64,000 nucleotides of DNA from Clostridiales bacterium (GCA_019416455.1 DXXG01000030.1:77069-141068), one strand, 5' to 3'. Positions 32,067 through 41,414 are shown, counted from the stretch's first letter. A program made the numbers and translations. Notes: a model not told the origin generated them from the sequence alone.

Positions 32067-32819
32067 GTGAAAAAGAAAGACAGCCTTCAGGTGCTGCGGT
32101 GCACTCCAGAGGAGGCGGAACACCGGAAACTGCTCCAAGCGACCCTGGGGTATCTGCTCCCCGGTCCCAAGGCGGAGGAAGCCGTGAACAAGCTGATGGA
32201 ACGGTTCGGCGGCTTTGAGGGTGTGTTCCTGGCACCGGAAGAGGAATTGGAACGGGCGGTGGGCCGTCAGGCGGCAGGATATCTGCGTTTGACCACCGAC
32301 CTGGCCCGGGCCTATCTGGAGGACAAGAGCCGGGATCTGAAACGGGTATACGATACCGATTCCGCCGTGGACCTGTTCCGCCCCAAATTCCTGGGGCGCA
32401 CCACGGAAGCAGTGTGCCTGATGCTGCTGGACGGCCGGGGCCGGCTGCTTTACAATGATGTTCTTACGGAGGGCTCCATCTCCTCGGTGCCCATTTATAT
32501 CCGCAGACTCCTTCAGCTGTGCATCTCCTACGACGCACAGAACGTGATGTTGGCGCACAATCATCCCAGCGGCAGCGCCATGCCCTCCCGCAACGATATC
32601 ACCGCCACTCGTCAGGTGGAGTCGGCCTTGGCCACCATCGACGCCACACTGAACGACCACGTTATTTTCGCGGGAGAAGATTACCTCTCTTTTGCCAAAA
32701 GCGGATGGCTGAGCGTGGTCAAACGGGAAGTGCGTCAGAACCGGAAGAAAGATCTCCGCGCTGCCCAAGAGGAGGAGCGGCAGCTTCTCCAGGAGGAATC
32801 GGATCCTGATACTCCTTGA
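32067..32819 (+). CDS. radC: RadC-type JAB/MPN-domain protein
   Basis: A 250-residue protein with an N-terminal helix-hairpin-helix-like region (about 25-75, including GFEGVFLAPEEELERAVG) and a C-terminal JAB domain. The JAMM metal site is complete: AHNHPSG with H164 and H166, then D177 in SRNDI. RadC is often listed as a DNA-repair protein, but its function is not settled. GTG at 32067 follows GGGAGG by seven bases. The gene ends in a charged tail. Its terminator lies at 32829, so uvrB downstream has its own promoter. Confidence 0.9.
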   Translation: MKKKDSLQVLRCTPEEAEHRKLLQATLGYLLPGPKAEEAVNKLMERFGGFEGVFLAPEEELERAVGRQAAGYLRLTTDLARAYLEDKSRDLKRVYDTDSAVDLFRPKFLGRTTEAVCLMLLDGRGRLLYNDVLTEGSISSVPIYIRRLLQLCISYDAQNVMLAHNHPSGSAMPSRNDITATRQVESALATIDATLNDHVIFAGEDYLSFAKSGWLSVVKREVRQNRKKDLRAAQEEERQLLQEESDPDTP

Positions 32820-32828
32820 ATTTTTCTG

Positions 32829-32866
32829 AAAAGGGTGACTGTCGCGAAATGCGGCAGGCCCTTTTT
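32829..32866 (+). terminator. Terminator of radC
   Basis: AAAGGG (about 32830-32835) and TGTCGC (near 32840-32845) pair with GCGGCA (32851-32856) and CCCTTTTT (from 32859), in a bulged stem that ends in a T run. Confidence 0.65.
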
Positions 32867-32980
32867 CTTTTGGCGTAAAGAAAATTTTGCTTTTCCGAGG
32901 AGAGATCCTGATGTCTCCCTATTGTTTGTGGTATACTTTTTACTGAGATCTTCCGCCAGTGTGAAGGCGGTTCTTTCGGG

Positions 32981-33029
32981 TTGACAAGGACCTGCCCGGA
33001 GGTGTAAGATAAGCACGAATATTTGTTCG
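32981..33029 (+). promoter_or_regulatory. uvrB promoter with LexA box
   Basis: TTGACA (32981-32986) and TAAGAT (33005-33010) are 18 bases apart. CGAAT-ATTT-GTTCG (33016-33029) starts at the expected transcription start and matches the Bacillus-type LexA/DinR box CGAAC-N4-GTTCG in nine of ten arm positions. It points to SOS control of uvrB. Confidence 0.8.
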
Positions 33030-33052
33030 GAAATGGGAAAGGAGAGGCGGCC

Positions 33053-35065
33053 ATGAGCGGGGAGAGCAGGGATCGATTCCAACTGGTATCCAACTACCAG
33101 CCTACGGGGGATCAGCCCCAGGCCATTGACAAGTTGGTGGCGGGGCTGAATTCCGGCATGAAGGAGCAGACTCTTCTGGGTGTTACCGGTTCGGGCAAGA
33201 CCTTCACCATGGCGAACGTCATTGCCAGGGTGAACCGTCCCACTCTGGTGCTGGCTCACAACAAGACTCTGGCGGCACAGCTGTGCTCGGAGTTTCGGGA
33301 GTTCTTCCCCAACAACGCGGTGGAGTATTTCGTGTCCTACTACGACTACTACCAACCTGAAGCCTACATCCCTCAGACGGATACTTATATAGAAAAGGAC
33401 TCTGCTATCAACGATGAGATCGACAAGCTGCGCCACAGCGCCACCAGCGCTCTGTCCGAGCGGCGGGACGTGATCATCGTGGCGTCGGTGTCCTGCATTT
33501 ACAGCTTGGGCGACCCCATCGACTACCGCACCATGGTGATCTCCCTGCGCCCCGGCATGGAAAAGGACCGGGACGAGCTTTTGAAGAAGCTGGTGGAGCT
33601 CCAATACGAGCGCAACGACGTGAACTTCATCCGTAACAAGTTCCGGGTCCGGGGAGACGTGGTGGAGATCTTCCCCGCGGAGTCCAGCGATAAGGCGGTG
33701 CGGGTGGAATTCTTCGGGGACGAGATCGACCGGCTCACCGAGTTCAACCCCCTTACCGGGGACACCATCTCGGAGCTGAAACACATCGCTATCTATCCGG
33801 CGTCCCACTACATCGTGCCCAAGGAGAAGATGGACCGGGCCATCCGGGACATTGAGCAGGAAATGGAACAGCGGGTGGCCTATTTTAAGGAAGAGGGCAA
33901 GCTGATCGAAGCCCAGCGCATCGAGCAGCGCACTCGCTACGACATGGAGATGCTCCAGGAGATCGGCTTCTGCAAGGGCATCGAAAACTATTCCCGGGTC
34001 CTCTCGGGACGAGAACCGGGCAGCGCCCCCTTTACCCTCATCGACTATTTCCCCGACGATTTCCTCCTGTTCGTGGACGAATCCCACGTGACTCTGCCCC
34101 AGGTGCGGGGCATGTACGCCGGGGACCGGGCCCGGAAGGAGATGTTGGTGAATTACGGCTTCCGGCTGCCTTCCGCCTTTGATAACCGGCCCTTGAACTT
34201 TGACGAGTTCTATTCCCATATCAACCAGGCGGTGTTCGTCAGCGCCACCCCGGGAGATCTGGAACTGGACAAGTCTGCCCAAGTGGTGGAGCAGGTCATC
34301 CGTCCCACCGGCCTGTTGGATCCCAAGATCACCGTCAAGCCCACCGACGGCCAGATCGACGACCTGATCTCCGAGATCAACCTGCGGGTGGAGAAGCAGG
34401 AGCGGGTGCTGGTGACCACCCTCACCAAGAAGATGGCGGAGGACCTGACCTCCTACCTGGAAGGCTACGGTATCCGGGTGCGGTACATGCACCACGACAT
34501 CGACACTGTGGAGCGGATGGAGATCATCCGTGACCTGCGGCTGGGAGAGTTCGACGTGCTGGTGGGCATCAACCTGCTGCGTGAGGGCCTGGACATCCCC
34601 GAGGTGTCCCTGGTGGCCATTCTAGACGCGGATAAGGAGGGCTTCCTCCGCAGCGGCCGAAGCCTGATCCAGACCATCGGCCGGGCGGCCCGAAACGCTC
34701 AGGGCCAGGTCATCATGTACGCCGACGAGGTGACTCCCTCCATGGAGCAGGCCATCACCGAGACAGAGCGCCGCCGTGCCATCCAGGAGCGGTACAACGA
34801 GGAGAACGGCATCACGCCTCAGACCATCCGGAAGGATGTGGCGGACATCATCGAGATCTCCTCCCACAAGGAAGACGGGAAGGGCAAAAAGAAGAAGCGT
34901 TATACTTTGGCGGAGCGCCAGGAGCTGATCCAGAAGTACACCAAGGAGATGAAGGCCGCTGCCAAGCTGCTAGAGTTCGAGCACGCGGCCTATCTGCGGG
35001 ATAAGATCAAAGAGCTGGAAGCGGGCACGCCCCCGCCGGGCAAACGCCGTCTGCCGAAACCCTGA
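33053..35065 (+). CDS. uvrB: UvrABC excision nuclease subunit B
   Basis: A 670-residue damage-verifying helicase-like subunit of nucleotide excision repair. Walker A is GVTGSGKTF (from residue 43); the beta-hairpin that clamps DNA is YYDYYQPEAYIP; helicase motifs follow (FVDESHVTLPQVRGMY, TTLTKKMAEDLT, NLLREGLDIPEVSL, QTIGRAARN). The C-terminal UVR motif (LLEFEHAAYLRDKIKELE) binds UvrC. ATG at 33053 follows GGAGAGG; the extra frame back to 33023 would overlap the LexA box. A GNAT gene and uvrA follow on the same strand, so the SOS promoter may serve all three. Confidence 0.97.
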   Translation: MSGESRDRFQLVSNYQPTGDQPQAIDKLVAGLNSGMKEQTLLGVTGSGKTFTMANVIARVNRPTLVLAHNKTLAAQLCSEFREFFPNNAVEYFVSYYDYYQPEAYIPQTDTYIEKDSAINDEIDKLRHSATSALSERRDVIIVASVSCIYSLGDPIDYRTMVISLRPGMEKDRDELLKKLVELQYERNDVNFIRNKFRVRGDVVEIFPAESSDKAVRVEFFGDEIDRLTEFNPLTGDTISELKHIAIYPASHYIVPKEKMDRAIRDIEQEMEQRVAYFKEEGKLIEAQRIEQRTRYDMEMLQEIGFCKGIENYSRVLSGREPGSAPFTLIDYFPDDFLLFVDESHVTLPQVRGMYAGDRARKEMLVNYGFRLPSAFDNRPLNFDEFYSHINQAVFVSATPGDLELDKSAQVVEQVIRPTGLLDPKITVKPTDGQIDDLISEINLRVEKQERVLVTTLTKKMAEDLTSYLEGYGIRVRYMHHDIDTVERMEIIRDLRLGEFDVLVGINLLREGLDIPEVSLVAILDADKEGFLRSGRSLIQTIGRAARNAQGQVIMYADEVTPSMEQAITETERRRAIQERYNEENGITPQTIRKDVADIIEISSHKEDGKGKKKKRYTLAERQELIQKYTKEMKAAAKLLEFEHAAYLRDKIKELEAGTPPPGKRRLPKP

Positions 35066-35107
35066 TCCATGGGAACGGGTCAGTCAGCTTGGAAGGGAGT
35101 GGAATAG

Positions 35108-35878
35108 ATGCACATCAAAAAAGAATGGGCCTGGCAGGAGGCCTTGTCTCAGCTGGCCATCGACTACAACGTGAAGGTGGAGGACCTGCTCTCCCAGGAG
35201 AACACCATCACCCAGGGGACAGCTCTGCCCAACCGGCGGAAATACACCCAGGAGCTGCCCCTGTTCCAGATGGTTACCACCGGCCGGGGCGCTGTGATCG
35301 CCGCCCATCCCACCCTCCATGAGGAGCTGCGGGAATGGGCCGGGGAACAGCCGGGCCATCGGCTGTTCGAGTATCCCAGACTGCGGGAGCTGGAGGAAAT
35401 TCTCCGGCCCCAGGGCTGGGAAGTCTGCGGGACGTTCCACATGTTCCTGCCAAAGCGGGGGAAAGCTCCTGCGGTGCTGCCCCGGGGATTTTCCTTCCAC
35501 TGGTACGACCAGGACACGGTGAAGGGTCTTTATCCCAACAGCTTGTTCGCTAACGCCATTTCTTCCGGGGAGAATCCCCTGCGGCCGGACGTGATCGCCC
35601 TGGGAGCCTTTGACGGGGAAACTCTGGTTGCCTTGGCGGGCGCCTCGGCGGACGGGGAAGAACTGTGGCAGGTGGGCATCGACGTGCTGCCCTCCTACCG
35701 GGGCCGGGGCCTGGGAAAGGCGCTGGTGGCCGCTCTCTGCGCCCGTGTCATCCAGATGGGGAAGGTGCCCTTCTACGGAACGTCAGCGGCCAACCTCCAC
35801 TCCCAGAACATCGCCGTGGGATGCGGCTTTTTCCCCGCCTGGGTGGAGGTCTCCTCCCGGCCCAGAGAAACTTTGTAA
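35108..35878 (+). CDS. GNAT-type acetyltransferase between uvrB and uvrA
   Basis: A 256-residue protein with a C-terminal GNAT domain: VALAGASADGEELWQVGIDV, then the acetyl-CoA loop LPSYRGRGLGKALVAALC near residue 195, and SAANLHSQNIAVGCGF near the end. The N-terminal 120 residues (KEWAWQEALSQLAIDYNV onward) are a separate domain found with such GNAT proteins in Clostridia, function unknown. The start is ATG at 35108, with GGAAGGGAG upstream. It sits in the uvrB-uvrA interval with gaps of 42 and 32 bases, so co-transcription is likely, but a role in repair is not shown. Confidence 0.8.
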   Translation: MHIKKEWAWQEALSQLAIDYNVKVEDLLSQENTITQGTALPNRRKYTQELPLFQMVTTGRGAVIAAHPTLHEELREWAGEQPGHRLFEYPRLRELEEILRPQGWEVCGTFHMFLPKRGKAPAVLPRGFSFHWYDQDTVKGLYPNSLFANAISSGENPLRPDVIALGAFDGETLVALAGASADGEELWQVGIDVLPSYRGRGLGKALVAALCARVIQMGKVPFYGTSAANLHSQNIAVGCGFFPAWVEVSSRPRETL

Positions 35879-35910
35879 GGAACTATTTTTGATAGGGAAG
35901 GTAAATTCGC

Positions 35911-38736
35911 ATGAGTTTAGATAAGATCGTAGTGCACGGCGCCAGGGAACACAACCTGAAAAATATCGACGTGACCATTCCCCGGGACAAGCTGGTGGTG
36001 CTGACCGGGCTTTCCGGTTCGGGAAAATCCTCCCTGGCTTTCGACACCATTTACGCCGAGGGCCAGCGCCGGTACGTGGAGAGCCTTTCCTCCTACGCCC
36101 GGATGTTTTTGGGCCAGATGGAAAAACCGGACGTTGACATGATCGACGGACTTTCTCCCGCCATTTCCATCGACCAAAAGACCACCTCTAAAAACCCTCG
36201 GTCCACCGTGGGCACGGTCACGGAGATCTACGACTACCTGCGTCTGCTCTATGCCCGCATCGGCATCCCTCACTGTCCCATCTGCGGCAGAGAGATCAAA
36301 CAGCAGACCATCGACCAGATCGTGGACCAGGTACTGGCCCTGCCGGAAAAGAGCCGCATCCAGGTGCTGGCGCCTGTGGTCCGGGGGCGCAAGGGCGAGC
36401 ATCAGAAAGAGTTCGAGGCCGCCCGGAAATCCGGTTTTGTCCGGGCCAGGGTGGATGGCCTGGTGTACGACCTGAACGAGAAGATCCAGCTTGAGAAAAA
36501 CAAGAAGCACACCATTGAGATCATCGTGGACCGGCTGGTGATCAAGTCGGACATCCGCTCCCGTTTGGCGGACTCCATCGAGACCGCTTCCGGGCTTACC
36601 GGGGGACTCGTCATCATCAACGTCATCGACGGGGAGGACATCACCTTCTCCCAGAACTACGCCTGTCCGGAGCATGGTGTGTCCGTGGAGGAGCTGACTC
36701 CCCGGATGTTCTCCTTTAACAACCCCTTCGGCGCCTGCAAAAAGTGCACTGGCCTGGGCGTGTTCATGAAGATCGACCCGGATCTGATCATCCCCGACAA
36801 GCGGCTGTCCATCAAAAAGGGCGGCCTGAAGGCCAGCGGCTGGGCCATGGAGGGCAGCACCATCGCCGCCATGTATATGAAGGGCCTTTCCGAGCATTAC
36901 GGCTTCTCCCTGGACACCCCCATCGGGGAGCTGCCTCCGGAGATCATCGACGTGCTGCTCTATGGCACCAAGGGGGAGAAGATCAAGCTGCGCCGGGAGA
37001 GCGAGTACGGCAGCGGCACCTATTCCGCCCCCTTTGAAGGGGTCATTAACAATCTGGAGCGCCGGTTCCGGGAGACCTCCTCCAACTGGATCAAGGAGGA
37101 GATCGAGACCTATATGAGCGCTGTCCCCTGTGACGAGTGCCACGGCCAGCGGCTTTCCAAGGAAAGTCTGGCGGTGACGGTGGGGGGCATCAATATCAGC
37201 GCTTTCTGCGACAAGTCCGTGACGGAAGCATTGGAATTCGTGGACAGCCTGGAACTGACCGACCGGGAAAAGCTGATCGCAGCCCCCATTTTAAAGGAGA
37301 TCAAGTCCCGGCTGGGGTTCCTCCAAAGCGTGGGACTGGAATACCTGACCTTGTCCCGGTCCTCCGGCACCCTTTCCGGCGGCGAGAGCCAGCGGATCCG
37401 TCTTGCCACCCAGATTGGTTCCTCCCTGATGGGAGTGCTGTATATCCTGGACGAGCCCTCTATCGGCCTGCACCAGCGGGATAACCACAAGCTTTTGGGA
37501 ACCCTGAAACATCTGCGTGACCTGGGGAACACGGTGATCGTGGTGGAGCACGACGAGGACACCATGCGGGAAGCGGATTACCTGGTGGATATCGGCCCCG
37601 GCGCCGGCGTCCACGGAGGAAACGTGATCTTCGCCGGACCTCCCAAGGAGATCGAGAAGTGTGAGGACTCTCTGACCGGCCTGTACCTCAGCGGCAAGCG
37701 GAAGGTGGAGATCCCGGAACACCGCCGGGAGGGCAACGGCAAGTTTTTGGAGATCCGGGGTGCCGCCCAGAACAACCTGAAAAATCTCAACGTGAAGATC
37801 CCCCTGGGAGAGTTCGTCTGTGTCACCGGTGTGTCCGGATCGGGGAAATCTTCTCTCATCAACGAGATCCTGTACAAAAAGCTGGCCGCCGAACTGAACC
37901 GAGCCCACGCCCATCCGGGCAAGCATAAAGAGATCTTGGGCTTGGAGCATTTGGACAAAGTGATCCAGATCGACCAGTCTCCCATCGGCCGCACACCCCG
38001 TTCCAACCCGGCCACCTACACCGGGCTGTTCAACGATATCCGGGAGTTGTTCGCCTCCACTCAGGATGCCAAGATGCGGGGCTTCACCGCCAGCCGGTTC
38101 TCCTTCAACGTGAAGGGAGGCCGGTGTGAGGCCTGCCAGGGTGACGGCATCATCTGCATCGAGATGCACTTCCTGCCGGACGTGTACGTGCCCTGCGACG
38201 TGTGTAAGGGCCACCGGTACAACCGGGAGACCTTGGAAGTAAAGTACAAGGGCAAGAGCATCTACGACGTATTGGAGATGACCGTGGAGGAAGCCTTGGA
38301 CTTTTTCCGGGACATCCCCAAGCTGGCCAGAAAACTGCAAACCATCTATGACGTGGGCTTGGGCTACGTGAAAGTGGGCCAGCCGGCAACCACTCTGTCC
38401 GGCGGTGAGGCCCAGCGGGTGAAGCTGGCCACAGAGCTTTCCCGCCGGTCCACAGGCAGGACCATTTATATCCTGGACGAACCCACTACCGGCCTTCACA
38501 TTGCCGACGTGCACAAGCTCATCGACGTGCTTCAGCGTCTGGTGGACGGGGGCAACACAGTGGTTGTCATCGAGCACAACCTTGACCTCATCAAGACCGC
38601 GGACCACATCATCGACCTGGGGCCGGAGGGCGGCAACCGGGGCGGTGAGATCGTGGCCCAGGGTACCCCGGAGGAAGTGGCCCAAGTGGAGGGCTCTTAC
38701 ACCGGCCATTATTTGAAACCGCTTTTGGAAAAATAA
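35911..38736 (+). CDS. uvrA: UvrABC excision nuclease subunit A
   Basis: A 941-residue ABC-type damage sensor of nucleotide excision repair, of normal length. The first ATPase has LSGSGKSSLAFDTIYAEG, signature LSGGESQRIRLA and LYILDEPSIGL; the second has VSGSGKSSLINEIL, LSGGEAQRVKLA and IYILDEPTTGLH. Zinc-binding cysteine pairs are visible in CPICGREI, CKKC and CEACQGDG/CDVCKGHRYN. It starts at ATG 35911 preceded by AGGGAAGG. A strong terminator closes the uvrB-GNAT-uvrA run. The order with uvrB upstream on the same strand is common in Firmicutes. Confidence 0.97.
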   Translation: MSLDKIVVHGAREHNLKNIDVTIPRDKLVVLTGLSGSGKSSLAFDTIYAEGQRRYVESLSSYARMFLGQMEKPDVDMIDGLSPAISIDQKTTSKNPRSTVGTVTEIYDYLRLLYARIGIPHCPICGREIKQQTIDQIVDQVLALPEKSRIQVLAPVVRGRKGEHQKEFEAARKSGFVRARVDGLVYDLNEKIQLEKNKKHTIEIIVDRLVIKSDIRSRLADSIETASGLTGGLVIINVIDGEDITFSQNYACPEHGVSVEELTPRMFSFNNPFGACKKCTGLGVFMKIDPDLIIPDKRLSIKKGGLKASGWAMEGSTIAAMYMKGLSEHYGFSLDTPIGELPPEIIDVLLYGTKGEKIKLRRESEYGSGTYSAPFEGVINNLERRFRETSSNWIKEEIETYMSAVPCDECHGQRLSKESLAVTVGGINISAFCDKSVTEALEFVDSLELTDREKLIAAPILKEIKSRLGFLQSVGLEYLTLSRSSGTLSGGESQRIRLATQIGSSLMGVLYILDEPSIGLHQRDNHKLLGTLKHLRDLGNTVIVVEHDEDTMREADYLVDIGPGAGVHGGNVIFAGPPKEIEKCEDSLTGLYLSGKRKVEIPEHRREGNGKFLEIRGAAQNNLKNLNVKIPLGEFVCVTGVSGSGKSSLINEILYKKLAAELNRAHAHPGKHKEILGLEHLDKVIQIDQSPIGRTPRSNPATYTGLFNDIRELFASTQDAKMRGFTASRFSFNVKGGRCEACQGDGIICIEMHFLPDVYVPCDVCKGHRYNRETLEVKYKGKSIYDVLEMTVEEALDFFRDIPKLARKLQTIYDVGLGYVKVGQPATTLSGGEAQRVKLATELSRRSTGRTIYILDEPTTGLHIADVHKLIDVLQRLVDGGNTVVVIEHNLDLIKTADHIIDLGPEGGNRGGEIVAQGTPEEVAQVEGSYTGHYLKPLLEK

Positions 38737-38778
38737 AAAAGAACAGTCCCCGCCGTGTTGGGGGACTGTTCTTTTTTT
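38735..38778. terminator. Bidirectional terminator after uvrA
   Basis: A long stem pairs AAGAACAGTCCCC (38739-38751) with GGGGACTGTTCTT (38761-38773), flanked by A and T runs on either side, so it can end both converging transcripts. Confidence 0.9.
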
Positions 38779-39859
38779 AAAACATACTTCCCATGGTGCT
38801 GATGGTTTCGCTGGTTATTTCTTCGGAATAAACCACGGTTCCCGAATCATCTACAAGGTTGAAGGAGAACACAGGATTTTCAATGCCACAGCGAGTTTGC
38901 AGTGCATTTTGAAGCTCTTCAAAAAGGGGTGCTCCATATGTGACCATGGGAAGGAAAGTGGCATTTCCATAGCCCTGTGTCAAGGTCTCGTTGCCTTCCG
39001 CGAACCCAAGGTTCACATCATAGGTGAAGAGGAAACCGTTTTCCGTGGGGGTTACCGTTCCGCCGTAAGATGTTTCCTCGCTGAGGGTGGAGGGAGAAAT
39101 GTTTTTTAAGGCGGATAGGGTGCCGTTAAGGGCCCCAGCATCCATCATTTCCTGAGGTGAGGAGAAGGTTTCTTGGGAAAGATCCAGCTTTTTTCCATCA
39201 AACATGGACACCCACTCCCCTGCGAAGCTGTTTGTGTAAGTGGAACCATGAGCGGTCGTATAGTCCAGTACGATAGCTTTGTAGTAGGAAATCAGGTTGG
39301 AAGCTCCCCCATAGTTGATTTTATATCCCGCGTCGCTGAACGTCTCTTGGGGCACCAGATTGATTCCATCATATTCGATGATGACACCATAATCATCTTC
39401 GAGGCTGTATGTGTTAAGGTCGATAGGGAGTCCGTTGCTGTCCCAGGCTTCTAAAATGATGCGGGCGTCCAGGATGTCCTGGTCAGAAGTGTTTTCCAAA
39501 GTGGCTTGGAAGGCGTCTTGGTCGTAGTTTCCCAGTCCCAGGATGTAGTTGCTGTCGGTAATCCGCAAAGGAAATTGGGCGGCGGCTTCCTCAAGGGCCG
39601 CAGGAGTGAGCGGTGTGGGAGATGGAGAGGGGGACGGAGTGGGAGTGGCTCTTTTTGAGCTTTCTTCCAGGGTACTTGCGGAATGGGACGAAAATGAGCT
39701 GGAGGGGTTTCTTTCTTGGCGGGATGGTTTCATTCCCAGGATCACATTGAAAACAAGGGAATTCAGAAGTAGAATTCCCGCCCAAATTCCCAAAATTGTC
39801 AAAATCCACAAATGGATTTTCTGGTTTCGGCGTTTTGGCGGCTGCGGATACGGATTCAT
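38777..39859 (-). CDS. Unrecognised membrane-anchored extracellular protein
   Basis: A 360-residue protein. After a short basic N-terminus one hydrophobic helix (about 17-40) anchors it, then a Ser-rich stretch and a Thr-Pro-Ser-Pro repeat (TPTPSPSPSPTP) form a linker to about residue 85. The rest looks beta-rich and acidic, with few charged clusters and two or three repeats of an Asn/Asp-Gly character. No catalytic motif or family is evident. The DNA is visibly richer in A and T than its neighbours. It is divergent from an XRE regulator, and the promoter between them holds a 17-base palindrome, so regulation by that protein is plausible. Confidence 0.7.
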   Translation of the reverse strand: MNPYPQPPKRRNQKIHLWILTILGIWAGILLLNSLVFNVILGMKPSRQERNPSSSFSSHSASTLEESSKRATPTPSPSPSPTPLTPAALEEAAAQFPLRITDSNYILGLGNYDQDAFQATLENTSDQDILDARIILEAWDSNGLPIDLNTYSLEDDYGVIIEYDGINLVPQETFSDAGYKINYGGASNLISYYKAIVLDYTTAHGSTYTNSFAGEWVSMFDGKKLDLSQETFSSPQEMMDAGALNGTLSALKNISPSTLSEETSYGGTVTPTENGFLFTYDVNLGFAEGNETLTQGYGNATFLPMVTYGAPLFEELQNALQTRCGIENPVFSFNLVDDSGTVVYSEEITSETISTMGSMF

Positions 39860-39904
39860 GGCATATTCTCCCTTTTTCTGAGTTTATTTCGATAAATTAT
39901 TATT

Positions 39905-39933
39905 ATTTTAGAGTTTATGACTCTATATGTCAA
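39905..39933 (-). promoter_or_regulatory. Strong promoter with palindrome in the spacer
   Basis: On the minus strand TTGACA (39933-39928) and TAAAAT (39910-39905) are 17 bases apart. TAGAGT-N5-ACTCTA (39909-39925) lies between them and reaches the -10 box, a position that fits a repressor site. The divergent XRE gene starts about 90 bases away. Confidence 0.75.
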
Positions 39934-40017
39934 GTGGTTCTGTTGAAATTCTAGTGTCTATTACTCTGAAACAGGGGGAGACTCCCTTCTTTACGTTACA
40001 ATGGCGGAAAAGGGGGG

Positions 40018-40254
40018 GTGACCTTGAAATACACATACTATGAAAAAATACGGGAAGTCCGAGAGGATAGGGGATTTACCCAGCAGCAGATCGCGGATTT
40101 ATTAAATATCGGGCAGCGTACCTATTCGGATTATGAAACAGGGAAGACGAGGATCCCATTGGAAAGCGTGATCACACTGGCCAAGTTTTACGATTTGGAT
40201 TTAAATTATCTGACTGGAATCAGCCAGGAGAAAAAGAAGTTCCCCAAAAGATAG
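40018..40254 (+). CDS. XRE-family HTH regulator
   Basis: A 78-residue single-domain DNA-binding protein with the helix-turn-helix in RGFTQQQIADLLNIGQRTYSDYETGKTR (split here over residues 19-46) and ITLAKFYDLDLNYLTGIS as the fifth helix. Its size is that of a Cro/C1-type regulator without sensor domain. GTG at 40018 sits right behind a run of seven G, and TTG at 40024 is the better-spaced alternative start. It lies in an AT-richer stretch together with the divergent membrane-anchored gene, which may be its target or a co-transferred partner. Confidence 0.85.
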   Translation: MTLKYTYYEKIREVREDRGFTQQQIADLLNIGQRTYSDYETGKTRIPLESVITLAKFYDLDLNYLTGISQEKKKFPKR

Positions 40255-40317
40255 GTGGAAATGGAAAGGGGAAAAGCCCCCTTTTTCCATTTTACCAGCC
40301 CTAAACCCCGGTTTTTC

Positions 40318-40346
40318 TTGCGTTTTCTAACGGTTTCGACTATAAT
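40318..40346 (+). promoter_or_regulatory. Promoter of the DUF5685-like gene
   Basis: TTGCGT (40318-40323) and TATAAT (40341-40346) are 17 bases apart. A leader of about 145 bases follows, with a GACGGG-TTGT-CCCGTC hairpin near 40447-40462 and no small gene that I can support. Confidence 0.6.
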
Positions 40347-40496
40347 TGTTTACAATGTGTTCAACACCTGGAAGTGGGAATGGGATACAATAATTCCGCG
40401 AAAGGGCGGTTGGGCTCATTTCTCCTGTCCGTTTGCCGGAGAAAACGACGGGTTGTCCCGTCAGAAAGGACGGCCCCATGGGGCGGGAAACGATTT

Positions 40497-41414
40497 ATGT
40501 TCGGCTATGTGCGGCCCTTTAAATCGGAACTGCTGGTGCGTCAGTACGACCAGTACAAGGCGGCTTACTGTCAGCTTTGCCGGGCGCTTCAAAAGCATTA
40601 CGGCAGGCTTTCCTCCTTCACTCTCAGCTACGATTGCACCTTCTACGCCCTGCTCATGCTTTCGGTGAAAGAATCCAAGCTGAGTCTCCACCATGGCCGG
40701 TGCGTGGTGAATCCCCTGAAACGCTGCGATTTTTTGGAGAGCGATGGGGAAGCCTATCACAAGGCGGCGGCTCTTTCCGTGCTGCTGACCTACCACAAGC
40801 TCCGGGATGACTTGGAGGACAACAGCTTTTGGAAATCTTTTGGTATCCGTCTGCTGCTGCCCCTGGTCTCCCGTAAGGCCAAACGAGCGGCGGAGGAATA
40901 TCCCTTTCTGGCTCAAGAAGCCCAGAAAGCCATGGACGGCCAGCGGGAAGCGGAAACCACCGGCGGAGGCGTGGACGCTTGCGCCGAGCCTACGGCCCAG
41001 CTTTTGGCGGCGCTGTTTAAGGAGCTTGCCGGGTGCGACCAAGCCCAGGCAGTGCCCTTGGAACGGTTCGGATATTTCCTTGGGCGGTGGGTTTACTTGA
41101 TGGACGCGGCGGACGATCTGCCGCAGGATTTGAAGGACCACGCTTTCAATCCCTTTATTCCCAGGCTGGGGCTGGAGGGGAAGGAAGAGCTTTCCCCCGA
41201 AGAGCGGAAAGCCGCCGACGAAGCCTGTAACCAAGCCCTCAATGCCACAGCGGCCCAGATGATCCTGGCGTTCAACTTGCTGGACCTGAAAAATTTCGGG
41301 CCGATTTTGGAGAACGTAGTGTTCAAAGGCCTGCCGGAGATTCAGCGGGAGATCCTGTTCCTGCATGTGCGGGAGAAGCGTCGGAAACATCCCGAGCCCG
41401 AGGACCTGCGCTGA
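40497..41414 (+). CDS. DUF5685-like protein
   Basis: A 305-residue cytosolic protein, probably of the DUF5685 family, which is common in Clostridia and has no known role. The N-terminus is typical: MFGYVRPFKSELLVRQYDQY, then YCQLCRAL, where a Cys pair (with GRCVVNPLKRCDF later) may bind metal. The rest is helical, with TYHKLRDDLEDN and the run LMDAADDLPQDLKDHAFNP, in which paired Asp resemble the DDxxD-like sites of isoprenoid-type folds, although this is only a likeness. I chose ATG at 40497 because that start matches the family; the frame is open back to 40374. It is followed by a DnaJ-domain gene, a common pairing. Confidence 0.75.
   Translation: MFGYVRPFKSELLVRQYDQYKAAYCQLCRALQKHYGRLSSFTLSYDCTFYALLMLSVKESKLSLHHGRCVVNPLKRCDFLESDGEAYHKAAALSVLLTYHKLRDDLEDNSFWKSFGIRLLLPLVSRKAKRAAEEYPFLAQEAQKAMDGQREAETTGGGVDACAEPTAQLLAALFKELAGCDQAQAVPLERFGYFLGRWVYLMDAADDLPQDLKDHAFNPFIPRLGLEGKEELSPEERKAADEACNQALNATAAQMILAFNLLDLKNFGPILENVVFKGLPEIQREILFLHVREKRRKHPEPEDLR

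Noticed and set aside
39600..39660. Repetitive sequence in the exoprotein gene as a possible CRISPR or minisatellite.
   Set aside because: It is a short in-frame coding run for a Thr-Pro-Ser-Pro linker, without regular spacers.
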